A stretch of DNA of 64,000 nucleotides, from the NCBI GenBank assembly GCA_963921185.1, contig OY992532.1, positions 151,288,153 to 151,352,152 on the forward strand. The letters are read 5' to 3'. Under the pieces are notes generated by a model. It was not told the DNA's origin. It was given only the letters and a program-made list of their open reading frames with translations, and made no database searches. This document shows positions 23,716-34,571 of this stretch, piece after piece. This DNA comes from Dasysyrphus tricinctus (Eukaryota > Arthropoda > Insecta > Diptera > Syrphidae). Positions within the stretch are counted from its first letter, which is position 1. Each line of letters begins with the position of its first letter. Made by a program: the position numbers and the translations under genes.

Positions 23716-26700
23716 TCAATCCGAAGATAAAATGCACAACTTGACGACAGAACGAGTAACAACTCCCTTTTGAGTTTTCACATCGACAACTCGGACTTTA
23801 TTATCAGGACCGCGATAGACCTTTAAGACCCTACCAAGTCGCCACTCATTCGGAGGAAGTTGTTCGTTTCTAAGAACAACAAGATCACCAATTTCCATAT
23901 CACGTTGAGGATATTTCCATTTGTAACGCTTGATGAGTTCCTTTAAATATTCTTCCTTCCAGCGTATACTGAACTGATGATGTATGATTTTAAGCGTGTT
24001 CCATCTACGTATGAAACTAATGTCTTTATGAGATTCGGATGGTTCTGGAGGACTCAACAAAGGGCCACCTCTTAAAAAGTGTCCTGGCGTCAAAGGGATC
24101 AAATCGTCGGGATTGTCAGAAATTCGAGATAAAGGCCGAGAATTAAGGCAAGACTCAATTCGGGCCAACAGGGTGCAGAATTCCTCAAAAGTATATTTGG
24201 AATTTCCAGCTACTTTTTTAAAATGTATTTTAAAGCTTTTCACTCCTGCCTCCCACAAACCACCCATGTGGGGGGAGCCAGGAGGAATGAAATTCCAAAC
24301 GATTTGGGAAAAATTCAGTGCTGTACTGCCAGGGTAACAACTAAGGGCCTTTTGAAAGTCTGACATCATTAGTTTTGAAGCACCGACAAAATTGGTGCCA
24401 TTATCTGTATAGATCTTTGCAGGAAGTCCCCTGCGAGCAACAAAGCGAGTAAAGGACGCAAGGAAGGCAGCTGTAGATAAATCACTGACGGCTTCTAAAT
24501 GTATCGCCTTTGTTGCGAAACATACAAAAAGGCATACATAACCTTTTTCTAGTCGACAATTTCTGCCATAGTAATTACGTATTACAAACGGTCCAGCAAA
24601 ATCTATACCGACATTGGTGAAGGGTAAACTTAAAGTGGTTCGTTCGACGGGCAACAAACCCATTATTTGAGATTGGACAGATTGTTTGTATAAAATACAA
24701 GGTTTGCAAGTGCGAATATATTTTTTGATTAGAGTTTTAAGTTTGGGTATCCAGTACTCAGAGCGTACTATTCGGACCATTAGCTGTATTTCACCATGTA
24801 AAGATAGGTCATGAATATAAGCTATTAAAAGTGTGGATAAATAAGATTCATATGGCAGAAGGATAGGAAATCTTTCGTTATATGCTAAAGTGGATGATGC
24901 AAGTCTACCATGAGACCGCAAAATTTGGCTAGAGTCCAAAAAAGGATTAAGGGTTAAAAGCCTACTTTTTGACTTTAATTTTGTACCTTGAAGTAAAGTT
25001 TTGTATTCTTCGAAAAAATGTTGTTGTTGAGTTAACTGGATAATTTTTGATTTCGTTGATTTGATTTCTTCGTGAAGAAGAGTTTTCGAACTGTATTTAG
25101 CTCTAATCGGTAATTTTCGAGCTGAATTACAAAAACGAAGGATATAACTCACGATTCTGACTGCCTTGCCCCAGGAGGAAAATCGACTTAAGATTTCACT
25201 TTCAAAATTGTTAGATATTAGAGCAACATTTGCTTGGATTAGTTTACGTTCAGGAATAGAATCGTCAGATGGGTAAGGGAATTCGGAGGAAGACCAATTT
25301 TCTTCTGGTTCTCTTAACCAGAATGGGCCACTCCACCACAAATCGCTTGATTTTAATTCCATTGGGGAAGCACCACGGGTAGCCAGATCGGCAGGATTTT
25401 CCGGAGAGGAAACATGACTCCAATTTATATCAGCAACATTTGATAATATTTCTGACGTCCGGTTGGCTACATATGTTTTCCAACTACTTGGCGACTTGTT
25501 CAGCCAAGCTAAAACAATGGTTGAATCTGTCCATAGTTTAATGGGAATACCATTAAAAAATTCAAATTGATTGAGGAGTGATCGGATCATTCTTGATAAA
25601 AGGACTGCCCCTTGGAGCTCTAAGCGAGGAAGTGAGATAGTATTAACGGGTGCAACTTTGGATTTCGCCCATAATAGATGTGAAGATCTTGAAGAATTCT
25701 GATGCACTCGAACATAAACGGCGGCGGCATAAGCCTTTTCAGAGGCATCAGAAAACCCATGTAGCTGGAAAGTTTTCCAAGGAGAAAACTCAATCCATCG
25801 AGGAATGGAGATTTTTTGGATATCCAACAATTCCTCCGAAAAGGATTTCCAACTTTGTTCCGAAATATATGAAAGATGCTCATCCCACCCGGTTTTCTCT
25901 TTCCAAATTTGTTGCATTAAGATTTTTGCTGTTATAATGATTGGGGCAAGCCAACCCGCAGGATCATATAACTTAGCAATGGTCGATAAAACCGATCGTT
26001 TTGTTATAGAAGGCATTATCAGGCTTTCAGGATTGATAGAGAAGGAAAAACTGTCAGAGGATGCATTCCATTGAATACCCAAAGTTTTCGTGGAACTGTC
26101 GTCTTCAAATTTCAAAAAATCTTTATTCAGGAGATGATCTTTAGGAATATGATTTAAAAGCTCGGAATGGTTAGCAGTCCATTTTCTCAAATTGAACCCA
26201 GCAGATTGAAGGGCTGTTATCAGTTCAATTTGGCTTCTTCGCGCTGTAAAAACATCATGAGCGCCAGAAAGAACATCATCTACATAGAATTCTTTCTTCA
26301 AGATTTTTGAAGCAAGAGGATAAATTTCCTGAACATCTGAAGCCAATTGATATAAAGTGCGTATAGCCAAGTAGGGAGCACAATTGACTCCAAACGTAAC
26401 AGTATTGAGTTTATAATCAATGACCTTTTGATCTGGACTAGGACGGAATAAAATGCGTTGAAACTGCGCATGATCAGGATGGATGTTTATCTGGCGATAC
26501 ATCTTCTCAATATCGCCATTAAATACATATTTATAAAAACGCCAGTTAAGGATGAGGAAAGTGATATCGTTTTGAAGAATAGGACCCGTGTGTAGAAGAT
26601 CGTTAAGACTTTTGCCATTGGAAGAACTGCTTGACGCATTAAATACTACCCGCAATTTGGTAGTGGTACTTTGTGGCTTCAAAACGGCATGATGAGGAAG

Positions 26701-29022
26701 ATAATACGATTGAACATTGTTGTCATTGTACAATTCGAAGGGGGGAGTAGGCGACATATGACCTAATGTTATATAATCTGACAAAACTTTATGATATTCT
26801 TCTTTGAGAGCTGGTTTAGCCATCAATGATTTTTCGTTTCGAAGGTACTGTTTCATCGCATTGAAACGTGAATGACCCAATTGAGATTCGTGGGGAGGAT
26901 TTTTGAACGGAAGCTTAACGACATATCGACCCGTTAATGGATCTCGAAAAGTCGTATCATGGAACAAATCTTCACAAAATTGGTCAGATGGAGTTCGCAT
27001 AGGAGTTTGAGGTAATTCCTCCAGCTTCCAAAATCTTTCAAGTTTTTGATCGACGGACGAATCATCGCCTTGAGTCACGAAAGTAGAAAAAGTTGATACA
27101 ATAGGAACATTTTCGTAAGGCCCTAGAAGAACCCAACCAAAAACTGTATTCTGTGCAAGAATAGTACTCAAAACATTTGTTTTCAAACCTTCCAAAATAA
27201 TATGTGGATAAAGATCGGCTCCGATGAGCATGTCAATAGTTGAACTTTGATAGAAGAGAGGATCTGCCAAAGGAAAGTCAAAATTGAATTCAGTTTGACC
27301 AAGATCCAGTGATACCGCAGGCAAGTTACATGTTAGCTTCTTAAGAACTAAGGCTTGAACATGTATCCCAAAATCTTTGACATTATTTGAACAAAGAGTA
27401 AAAGAGCAAAGTTTTGAAGACGAAGCAGTTTCGGTTGCACCCATACCACATATGCGGGCTTGAGTAGATTGAGTTGACAGACCGATCAGTTTCTGGAAAT
27501 GTTCCGATATGAAAGATACTTCCGAGCCTTGATCAATTAAAGCTCGAAGATTAAAGTCAGTTCCTTGATGTCGAATCTTAACTAGAGCAGTTGCTAGTAA
27601 AACTTGACGAAAACTTTTAGAAAACATCACATTATGATTAGTAGTTGGAGTGGACTGTATGCTTTGATAATTTTCTTGAGTTGGAGTTAAACCTTGAGAT
27701 GAAGAAGCGACATGAGATGCAGGAGTGACTTGAGATAAGGAGGATGATGAAACTTTTGGATTTGAAGCTGTGGGCAAACTTCGTTCAAAATGTAACAAAG
27801 TATGATGCTTGCCCTTACAGCGAAGGCAAGTGTTAGTACTCTGACATTGATTTGCATTGTGAGTGAGTGCAAGACAATTGAAACAAAATTTATGTTTGCG
27901 AACTGTTTTGTGTCTGTCGTTCACAGACATTTTTAAAAATACTGGACAGAGTCTAAGTGGATGCTGTTCGCTGCACACTTGACACGCAGGAATAATTTTC
28001 ATGTGGAAATTTCGAATTGGTTTGGCCTTAGAGTTAGAACTGATTGAAGTGGGTTTGATAACTTGAGATTTGATTGATTTTGTAGTGTTCTGTTTCATTT
28101 CAGAGACACTTTCGAGGATGCGATAGCGGTTTGATAAGAACGTATTCATTTGTTCCCATGTTGGAATATCAGTGGGTTTTTTCAATGAGCTTTCCCAAAG
28201 ATTGAGAGTAGTATCTGGAAGCCGAGAGGCACAAAGATAAATGATGATTGCATTCCAGGACTCAACATTGATATCATAAGACTTAAGTGCAATTAAGGCA
28301 TCATTAATATTGCTTTGTAGTGACTTTATTTCCCTACTAGATTCTATAAGCATTTGTGGTTGATTTAATAGAATTTGGATTTGGTTGTTAACCAAAATCC
28401 TTTTATTTTCATATTGTTCTTTCAACGCGTTCCACGCGAGATTAAAATTGTGATCTGTTAAGCCGAACTTATTAACAATATCGAATGCTTGGTCCTTGGT
28501 TTTGGCACGTAAATGAAAAAGTTTTTGCACGTCACTTAACTTGGAATGCTTTATGTACACCGCTGTGAACATATCTCTAAAGGATGGCCACTGTAAATAA
28601 TTACCATGGAATTCCTGTGTATCACAAGCAGGGACTTTAATGCTGTGCGAGCTCTGATCAAACTTTGAAATACTGTGATCCTTTTCTTCTAAAATTTTCG
28701 AAGAATCGGAAGGAATATGGTTCAATGACTTTAGAAAGTCTGAAATTGAGCTGGTACATTGAAAATACGTTTCGGCGGAACTTTGATACTTGGCTTTAAC
28801 CTCACTTAAGGAGGATATCAACTCTGCATCAACGCTTTTCATACATTGAGTATATGTCGTTTTGACATCAAGCCATAAGTTCAATAATTCTGTCCGATAC
28901 GCTTCCAATAAAGAAACCGTATGAGTGGCACTTGATTTGGCCTTAAAGGCCGCATGAAACTCGACCAATTGGTCGGCAGCGAAAATTAAATCTTCTAACT
29001 GACTCATTATATCGACAGGCAA
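23716..29022 (-). CDS. BEL1 Gag-Pol polyprotein (1768 aa)
   Basis: One frame holds all domains of a BEL/Pao polyprotein. A Gag region of the DUF1759 type (about residues 125-250, FHGNYLQWPSFRDMF) is followed by zinc knuckles CFNCLALTHNANQC and CLRCKGKHHTLLH (about 378-410). The protease is LIDQGSEVSFIS (about 493), with DQG in place of the commoner DSG. RT has YVDDVLSG (about 911), RNase H FSDASEKAYAAAVYVR (about 1090), and integrase HHCC plus DFAGP (about 1470), YTDNGTNFVG (about 1537) and GLWEAGVKS (about 1584). A DUF5641-like tail with LTPGHFLRGGPL and an SH3-like end closes it. The start could be the ATG at 29022 or the Met five codons later. No env is present. Confidence 0.95.
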   Translation of the reverse strand: MPVDIMSQLEDLIFAADQLVEFHAAFKAKSSATHTVSLLEAYRTELLNLWLDVKTTYTQCMKSVDAELISSLSEVKAKYQSSAETYFQCTSSISDFLKSLNHIPSDSSKILEEKDHSISKFDQSSHSIKVPACDTQEFHGNYLQWPSFRDMFTAVYIKHSKLSDVQKLFHLRAKTKDQAFDIVNKFGLTDHNFNLAWNALKEQYENKRILVNNQIQILLNQPQMLIESSREIKSLQSNINDALIALKSYDINVESWNAIIIYLCASRLPDTTLNLWESSLKKPTDIPTWEQMNTFLSNRYRILESVSEMKQNTTKSIKSQVIKPTSISSNSKAKPIRNFHMKIIPACQVCSEQHPLRLCPVFLKMSVNDRHKTVRKHKFCFNCLALTHNANQCQSTNTCLRCKGKHHTLLHFERSLPTASNPKVSSSSLSQVTPASHVASSSQGLTPTQENYQSIQSTPTTNHNVMFSKSFRQVLLATALVKIRHQGTDFNLRALIDQGSEVSFISEHFQKLIGLSTQSTQARICGMGATETASSSKLCSFTLCSNNVKDFGIHVQALVLKKLTCNLPAVSLDLGQTEFNFDFPLADPLFYQSSTIDMLIGADLYPHIILEGLKTNVLSTILAQNTVFGWVLLGPYENVPIVSTFSTFVTQGDDSSVDQKLERFWKLEELPQTPMRTPSDQFCEDLFHDTTFRDPLTGRYVVKLPFKNPPHESQLGHSRFNAMKQYLRNEKSLMAKPALKEEYHKVLSDYITLGHMSPTPPFELYNDNNVQSYYLPHHAVLKPQSTTTKLRVVFNASSSSSNGKSLNDLLHTGPILQNDITFLILNWRFYKYVFNGDIEKMYRQINIHPDHAQFQRILFRPSPDQKVIDYKLNTVTFGVNCAPYLAIRTLYQLASDVQEIYPLASKILKKEFYVDDVLSGAHDVFTARRSQIELITALQSAGFNLRKWTANHSELLNHIPKDHLLNKDFLKFEDDSSTKTLGIQWNASSDSFSFSINPESLIMPSITKRSVLSTIAKLYDPAGWLAPIIITAKILMQQIWKEKTGWDEHLSYISEQSWKSFSEELLDIQKISIPRWIEFSPWKTFQLHGFSDASEKAYAAAVYVRVHQNSSRSSHLLWAKSKVAPVNTISLPRLELQGAVLLSRMIRSLLNQFEFFNGIPIKLWTDSTIVLAWLNKSPSSWKTYVANRTSEILSNVADINWSHVSSPENPADLATRGASPMELKSSDLWWSGPFWLREPEENWSSSEFPYPSDDSIPERKLIQANVALISNNFESEILSRFSSWGKAVRIVSYILRFCNSARKLPIRAKYSSKTLLHEEIKSTKSKIIQLTQQQHFFEEYKTLLQGTKLKSKSRLLTLNPFLDSSQILRSHGRLASSTLAYNERFPILLPYESYLSTLLIAYIHDLSLHGEIQLMVRIVRSEYWIPKLKTLIKKYIRTCKPCILYKQSVQSQIMGLLPVERTTLSLPFTNVGIDFAGPFVIRNYYGRNCRLEKGYVCLFVCFATKAIHLEAVSDLSTAAFLASFTRFVARRGLPAKIYTDNGTNFVGASKLMMSDFQKALSCYPGSTALNFSQIVWNFIPPGSPHMGGLWEAGVKSFKIHFKKVAGNSKYTFEEFCTLLARIESCLNSRPLSRISDNPDDLIPLTPGHFLRGGPLLSPPEPSESHKDISFIRRWNTLKIIHHQFSIRWKEEYLKELIKRYKWKYPQRDMEIGDLVVLRNEQLPPNEWRLGRVLKVYRGPDNKVRVVDVKTQKGVVTRSVVKLCILSSD

Positions 29023-29282
29023 CTATGATTAATTACCACCGGATTGGATTAGGATTCAAAATTTCAATAAAAGTAAAAGCAAAAATTCATACGTATAAAT
29101 ATAACTTCTAAGTATATATGTATGGTATAATACCGATATATGTATGTAAGATATAAATTTTATGTTTTATAAAGAAAATATAGTTTATATGTTTAAAAGC
29201 AAATATATATTCAATATAACGCACCAAAATGAAATTATATGACGTACCTTTTACATAAAATGTCTAGTTAATGACTTCTTCT

Positions 29283-30340
29283 TTTATGATGATATACTAT
29301 GATGATCTTGACTATGCTACTGATGATTCTGATGACGACTATGCTGATGATGATGATAATTTTGATGATGATGATATACGATGATGATAATTTTGATGAT
29401 GATGACTACGATGATGATCGTTTTGATGATGATGACTACGATGATTATAGTTTTGATGATGATGACTACGATGATGATAGTTTTGATGATGCTGATAATG
29501 CTCTGATGTAAAGATGATAATTTTGCTTATGTGGCAATGGCACACAACGATGAGTTAGAGATGATGATATGAAGATGCTGATGATGATCTTGACGACGAT
29601 GGTGATAATTTTGATGACGATGATAGTTTGGTGCTTATGGCAATTGCACACAACGATGACTTGAAGATGCTTATGAATCTGTGCTTTTATGGTAATGGCA
29701 CACAACGACGAGGTAAAGATGGTGATATATGTGTGTGCTTATATGACAATGGCACACGACGATGCGTTTAAGCTGATGAATTTGGATCTTGGGCAGTGGG
29801 ACACCACGATATAAAGTCGATGCTTCTGGTGTCGGAACACTGGCACACAAGAGACGATGATGATATTTTGTGCCTGTTCAATAGCACACAGCGACGAAGA
29901 TTTTGGTCCTTGGATAGTGTGCTTAAATGACAATGGCACACAACGATGAGTTAAAGATGATGATTCAGTGCTTGGGCAGTGGGACACAACGATATACAGT
30001 TGATGACTCTAGTGTCTGAACACTGGCACACAAGACACGATGACGATGGATTTCGTTGCGTATGCAAATGCAACGACGAACTTTCGAGATGATGACGATA
30101 TTTTGATATGGCACTTTCACAAAGCGATGAGATAGAGATGATGAATTCGGTGCTCGGGCAGTGGGACACAACGTCGTTGATGATTCTAGTGTCTGAACAC
30201 TGGCACACAAGACACGATGGATTTCGTTGCAAATGCACATGCAACAACTAAATTTACAGGTGATGATGATGGTCGTGGTGCATTTGATAATCAGCACAGA
30301 TGATTGACCAACGACGACGATGGATGATGATGATGATTGT
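29283..30340 (-). repeat. Repeat-rich leader of BEL1
   Basis: Three nested layers are visible. GAT/TGA-rich sequence forms 30-bp units starting TTTTGATGATGATGACTACG at about 29361, 29391, 29421, 29451 and 29481. A block with GGGCAGTGGGACAC and AACACTGGCACACAAG recurs at about 29788, 29971 and 30152, a period of about 182 bp. A short unit TGGCACACAACGATGAG occurs many times between. The acidic or His-rich frames read through it are repeat products. It separates the primer site from the gag start. Confidence 0.85.
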
Positions 30341-30563
30341 TGATTGTAACCAAAAAAGGAAAATCACATGCGTCGACGAGCACGATGATAAAAAAAAACT
30401 GGTTATGTGGATCTTTTTGTCACACAATTTCCAAAATTTTTACGCTCGTCGATAAATGGGAATGTTGCTCTTAACGTGGGCTCAACAAATATTCGAAAAA
30501 TAGGCTGATGCCGAATATATTTTCGGATTCGAAGCGTTGATCACGTTTTCTGCTACCGTCGCA

Positions 30564-30581
30564 ATCCGGCTCGAAGGACCA
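30564..30581 (-). promoter_or_regulatory. BEL1 primer-binding site, tRNA-Tyr
   Basis: The - strand reads TGGTCCTTCGAGCCGGAT directly after the 5' LTR end. Its complement ends TCGAAGGACCA, the acceptor of a eukaryotic tRNA-Tyr whose 5' end is CCTTCGA. Confidence 0.88.
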
Positions 30582-30980
30582 TGTATATTTTGCCGATACT
30601 TGGCACCAACTTCGATAAAAATGACGGACGACACAATAGTTTTTGTTTCTTTTTGTTTTATCTTTTATTCTTAGTTAATAGTTTTAAGTTTCCGTTTACA
30701 ATTTTACTTTTAGATTTTAAGTTTTAGGCTTTAAGTTTTACTTTTAAGATATTAGATTTAAGAACGTTTAATTGCTGATGGCCACAAAGAGAATGAAAAA
30801 AAGGATGACATCATCAAGACGACCGAAAAGAAGAAACCAGTGTACCAACTTCGAAAAAACAAAAATACTTAAAGAATGAGTGCGTTTAGTAACCAACATT
30901 TGGATAAAATCATAGTGATTTACACGGTGACCATGTGGAACGAAAATCGTTGTTTACATGGAACTTCTCTGGTTTCAACA
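30582..30980 (-). repeat. BEL1 LTR (5' LTR in element sense)
   Basis: 399 bp, the partner of 22997-23395. A frame through it joins the LINE B RT in the computed translation, but the first codons up to 30980 are LTR and not LINE protein. Confidence 0.95.
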
Positions 30981-30985
30981 CAAAT

Positions 30986-33114
30986 GCTTTAAGTGATCCC
31001 AACATATGTCGTAACTATGTCACCAACCTTAACGACAGAGCTTCGTCATTAAATGGAATACAACATTCAACAATTGATGAGATGTGGGGTGATATAAAAA
31101 GTGTTTTTATGGATGCTGGATCCGAAACTGTACCCAAGCAGTCGAGAGTTAGAGACTCTTGGATATCCCAAGACACCTGGGATAAAATCGAGCTTCGCAA
31201 ATCGTTGAAGATGCAAATAAATGCCGAAGCAGATGCTCAACGAAAGGCTGAATTGCGAAGAGAGTATCGCTTAGCACATAAGATGGTCTATCGCTGTGTG
31301 AGACGAGACAAGAGGGTGAGGTTAGACGGTCTCGCAGAAAATGCGGAAAACGCTGCAAGAAGAGGAGACATGAGGGAATTGTACCAAATATCCAAGGAAG
31401 TTGTCGGGAAGAAAACCAACACCAATCATCCTGTAATGGATGTGGATGGTACACTTTTGGTATCAATCGAGGATCAGCTGCGCAAGTGGAAGGAGCACTT
31501 TTGTGCCTTGCTTAATGAGGATTCTGTCGAGCAGAGTGCTGAAGTGCCCCAGCTTAACGAGATGCGTAGATCATACAGGGGTATTGACATCGAGCCCCCT
31601 ACAGTACTGGAAATTCAATCTTCGATAAATCTTCTCAAAAATAACAAAGCAGCTGGACTTGATGGTATACCAGCTGAGTTCCTGAAAGCTGACCTTGTCA
31701 GAACGGCTAGTATTCTACACCCGTTGATACAAGCTGTGTGGGAAAATGAAATCTATCCCAGCGACTGGAAGGATGGTGTAATTGTTAAGTTGCCAAAGAA
31801 AGGTGATCTTAAGAATTGCAACAATTGGCGAGGTATTACAGTTTTGTCCGTTTTTCCAAAATTAATGGCAACCATCATTCTGGAGCGGATAAAGGTTAGA
31901 ATCGAGTCTACACTCAAGAGGCATCAAGCTGGTTTCCGCAGTGGGCGGTCTTGTGTCGACCATATCAACACTCTGCGTATCGTTCTTGAGCAGTCTGCGG
32001 AGTTTCAATCACCGCTTTACCTCATGTTCGTGGATTTTGAGAAGGCCTTTGACCGAGTCAACCGTGAATGTATATGGAGATCACTTCTTGGTAGAGGAAT
32101 TCCCCCAAAAATTGTTGCCATTATAAGAGAGTCCTATAACAACGCAAGATGCTTTGTTTTACACAATGGGCAGCTATCCGACTCTTTCGAAGTGCGCCAG
32201 GGTGTGAGACAGGGAGATGTTCTATCGCCAATTCTCTTTCTACTGGCGATTGACGATGTCTTGACGGCCAGCGTTGGAACATCAGAGAGGCAAGGCATTC
32301 AAGACCGTTTGAAAGGCTTAGCCACTTAGACTATGCCGATGATATATGTCTCTTGGCAAATAACATCAGCGGGCTGAACGGGATGTGTCAAGCTCTGAAG
32401 TTAAAAGGAGAGGCGAGTGGTCTTAAAATAAATAGCAAAAAGACAAAAATAATGCTCACAGGCCGCTCCACACATCAGCGTATTTTAATACAGGAGACGC
32501 CAGTTGAAGAGGTTGAACAATTTAACTACCTTGGAAGTATTGTTTCAGCAAATGGTGGTACTGATCTGGACGTTCAAAGTAGAATAAATAAAGCTCGCGC
32601 AGCCTTCGGTTCTCTCTCCCAAATTTGGAACTCATGTCAAATCTCCTTGCGCACAAAGTTGAGATTCTTCGAATCCAATGTCAAATCCGTGCTGTTATAT
32701 GCTTGCGAAACCTGGAAAGTCACGACTACCATCTCAAAGAAATTGCAGGCTTTTGTGAACCGTTGTCTACGCCATATTCTAAAAATTCGCTGGCCACAAA
32801 TTATATCAAACGAGGAATTGTGGCGCAGGACAAGCCAGGAGCGGCTGGACGTTGACATAAGAAAGCGTAAATGGCAATGGATTGGTCACACACTGAGGAA
32901 ACCAAACGATGAAATTGCAAAGCAGTCATTTGAATGGAATCCTCAGGGTGCACGGCGGGTTGGAAGACCAAGAACAACATGGAAATCAACAGTTCTAGCA
33001 GAAGCAGACTCCCAGAGAAAGACGTGGCCACAGTTAAAATATCTATCTGCAGACCGAGAAGGATGGAAACGATTTGTTGGCGCCCTATGCCCCAACCGGG
33101 GTTACAGGACTTGA
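30986..33114 (+). pseudogene. LINE B reverse transcriptase (one deletion)
   Basis: The RT half resumes after BEL1. It has linker helices, INLLKNNKAAGLDGIPAEFL, WRGITVLSVFPKLMAT, FVDFEKAFDRV, GVRQGDVLSPILFLLA and, in a new phase from about 32320, the catalytic DYADDICLLANN. The C-terminus reads WIGHTLRKPNDEIAKQSFEW and GARRVGRPRTTWKST. Against copy C, four bases are missing near 32306, which moves the YADD motif out of frame. The frames are 30935-32329 and 32353-33114. RT would copy the LINE RNA at the nicked target. Confidence 0.9.
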
Positions 33115-33122
33115 TGATGATG

Positions 33123-33133
33123 AAAGTGAGAAC
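33123..33133. repeat. Target-site copy 2, AAAGTGAGAAC
   Basis: It lies exactly between the TGATGATG tail of LINE B and the truncated 5' end of LINE C. Confidence 0.9.
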
Positions 33134-33270
33134 CGAATGGATGCCGGGATAAGCAGACAACCCAGCTATGCTGGTCAGGGCACAAACTTGTCCTCGGGAT
33201 GGTTAAAAGCCCCCTTAAGGCGGATGAACGGCAGGTGGCGGTCAACGGCATGATAGTCTGGTGGCGGAGG

Positions 33271-33301
<31 letters not shown>

Positions 33302-33512
33302 GGTAAAAGGCCAACGGCAGCAGCAGGTAGCGTCTGTAACCCATATTGGGCGGCTACAAAAGGCGTCTGTTTTCCCACAGTGGGCGGCCTCGAGCAGTTA
33401 TGTGTTTGACCATACAAAAGGCGGGTGTGCCTGTCAAATCTGAGCTTATGTATGTTATTAATCATATCTCGGAAAACACCATGGTGGAAGGATATATGCA
33501 AATACATGAATT

Positions 33513-34571
33513 ATGACAACAAATGGAAATGAGTCCCCAAGAGGTAATCTTTTTATAGAAAATCCTTCTGTAGCTTCGGCTGCAGTAAACCGCACATCGG
33601 ATTTGGGGGTGCGGCATCCTTCATGTACGAGCGTCAATCAAGACGCCATAATAATAAATGAATCGTTGACAAATAGAAGAAGTCTTTCAAGAAGCGCAAA
33701 TGTTACTTTTGGCTACCGCATACGTACGAAAATCGGAGCATGGAACGTTCGATCCTTGTACAGCGATGGTAGATACGAGCAGGTTGAGCGTGAAATGCTT
33801 CGCCTAAAGATCAGTATCCTGGGCATAAGCGAATCTAAGTGGAGAGGAAGAGCTGAATACAGATCAGACACTGGACAGACGAGAATGCTGTATTCCGGCG
33901 AAGATGAAAGAGAGGGTGGCCAAAGACTGCATGGTGTCGGAATTATGTTGAACGAAGAAGCGAGGCGTAGTTTGATCTCATGGGCGCCCATTCCGGCGAG
34001 ATTAATGACAGCAAGGTTTCGTTCAAAAATTCGTAACGTCACAATTATTCAGTGCTACGCCCCCACAAATGAAGCGACCGAGGAAGACAAAACCGCGTTC
34101 TACACTCATCTTAACTCGGTTTACAGTAGTGTTCCGAGAGCCGACATCATAGTCGTTATGGGAGACCTTAATGCCCAAGTCGGTTCAGACAATTACGGAC
34201 TGGAACGCGTGATGGGAAGAAATGGCGTGGGGTCACGGAATGAAAATGGTGACTTGCTTGTCGACTTTTGTAACGCGAATCGTCTTGTGATAGGTGGGAC
34301 TGTATTTAAGCATAAGACGTGCAACAAAATTACCTGGGTGCATCCAGATGGTCAAACCGAAAACCAAATTGATCATATCATGATTCAGCAGCGATGGAGG
34401 AAGTCTATGTGTGATGTCCGGAGTATAAGAAATGCCGATGTGGAAAGCGACCACCATTTGGTTCTGATGAGTCTCAAACTACGAACCGCTGCCGTACAAA
34501 AACCAGCGCAGGATGCAGCAAGGAGCACAAAATTCATTACTAATGCTTTAAATGACCCCAACATACATATG
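33513..34571 (+). pseudogene. LINE C endonuclease
   Basis: Same domain as in LINE B: IGAWNVRSLYSDGRYEQV, ILGISESKWRGRAEY, CYAPTNEATEED, MGDLNAQVGSDNYG, NQIDHIMIQQRW and SDHHLVLMSLKLR are all present. The frame leaves phase near 34562. There ACATACATATGTCG replaces the shorter form of copy B (ACATATGTCG), a four-base gain that separates endonuclease from RT. Confidence 0.9.

Larger units (their letters stand above)
22997..30980 (-). mobile_element. BEL/Pao retrotransposon BEL1, apparently intact
   Basis: The element is 7984 bp with two 399-bp LTRs that I read as identical (TG...CA), flanked by CAAAT on both sides (22992-22996, 30981-30985). A 5-bp duplication is typical of BEL/Pao. It has an exact tRNA-Tyr primer site, a repeat-rich leader and one uninterrupted gag-pol frame of 1768 codons. 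It sits in the endonuclease-RT junction of LINE B. Identical LTRs imply a recent insertion; nothing visible prevents activity. Confidence 0.95.
21508..33122 (+). mobile_element. LINE B (APE endonuclease-RT), full-length-like, carrying BEL1
   Basis: Without BEL1 and its 5-bp duplication it measures about 3.6 kb. The 5' region includes about 95 bases absent from copy C and a small hairpin CCTCCGCG/TGGTGGAGG near 21565. Then come an endonuclease frame, an RT frame and a 3' tail ending TGATGATG. It lies inside LINE D and is flanked by AAAGTGAGAAC on both sides. The same family as LINEs A and C; the clade (RTE- or CR1-related) cannot be settled by eye. Confidence 0.85.

Noticed and set aside
29299..30297. 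Asp-rich and His/Ser-rich frames
   Set aside because: They arise from GAT-rich tandem repeats in the BEL1 leader.
30935..30980. N-terminal residues of the LINE B RT frame starting at 30935
   Set aside because: These bases are the end of the BEL1 LTR.
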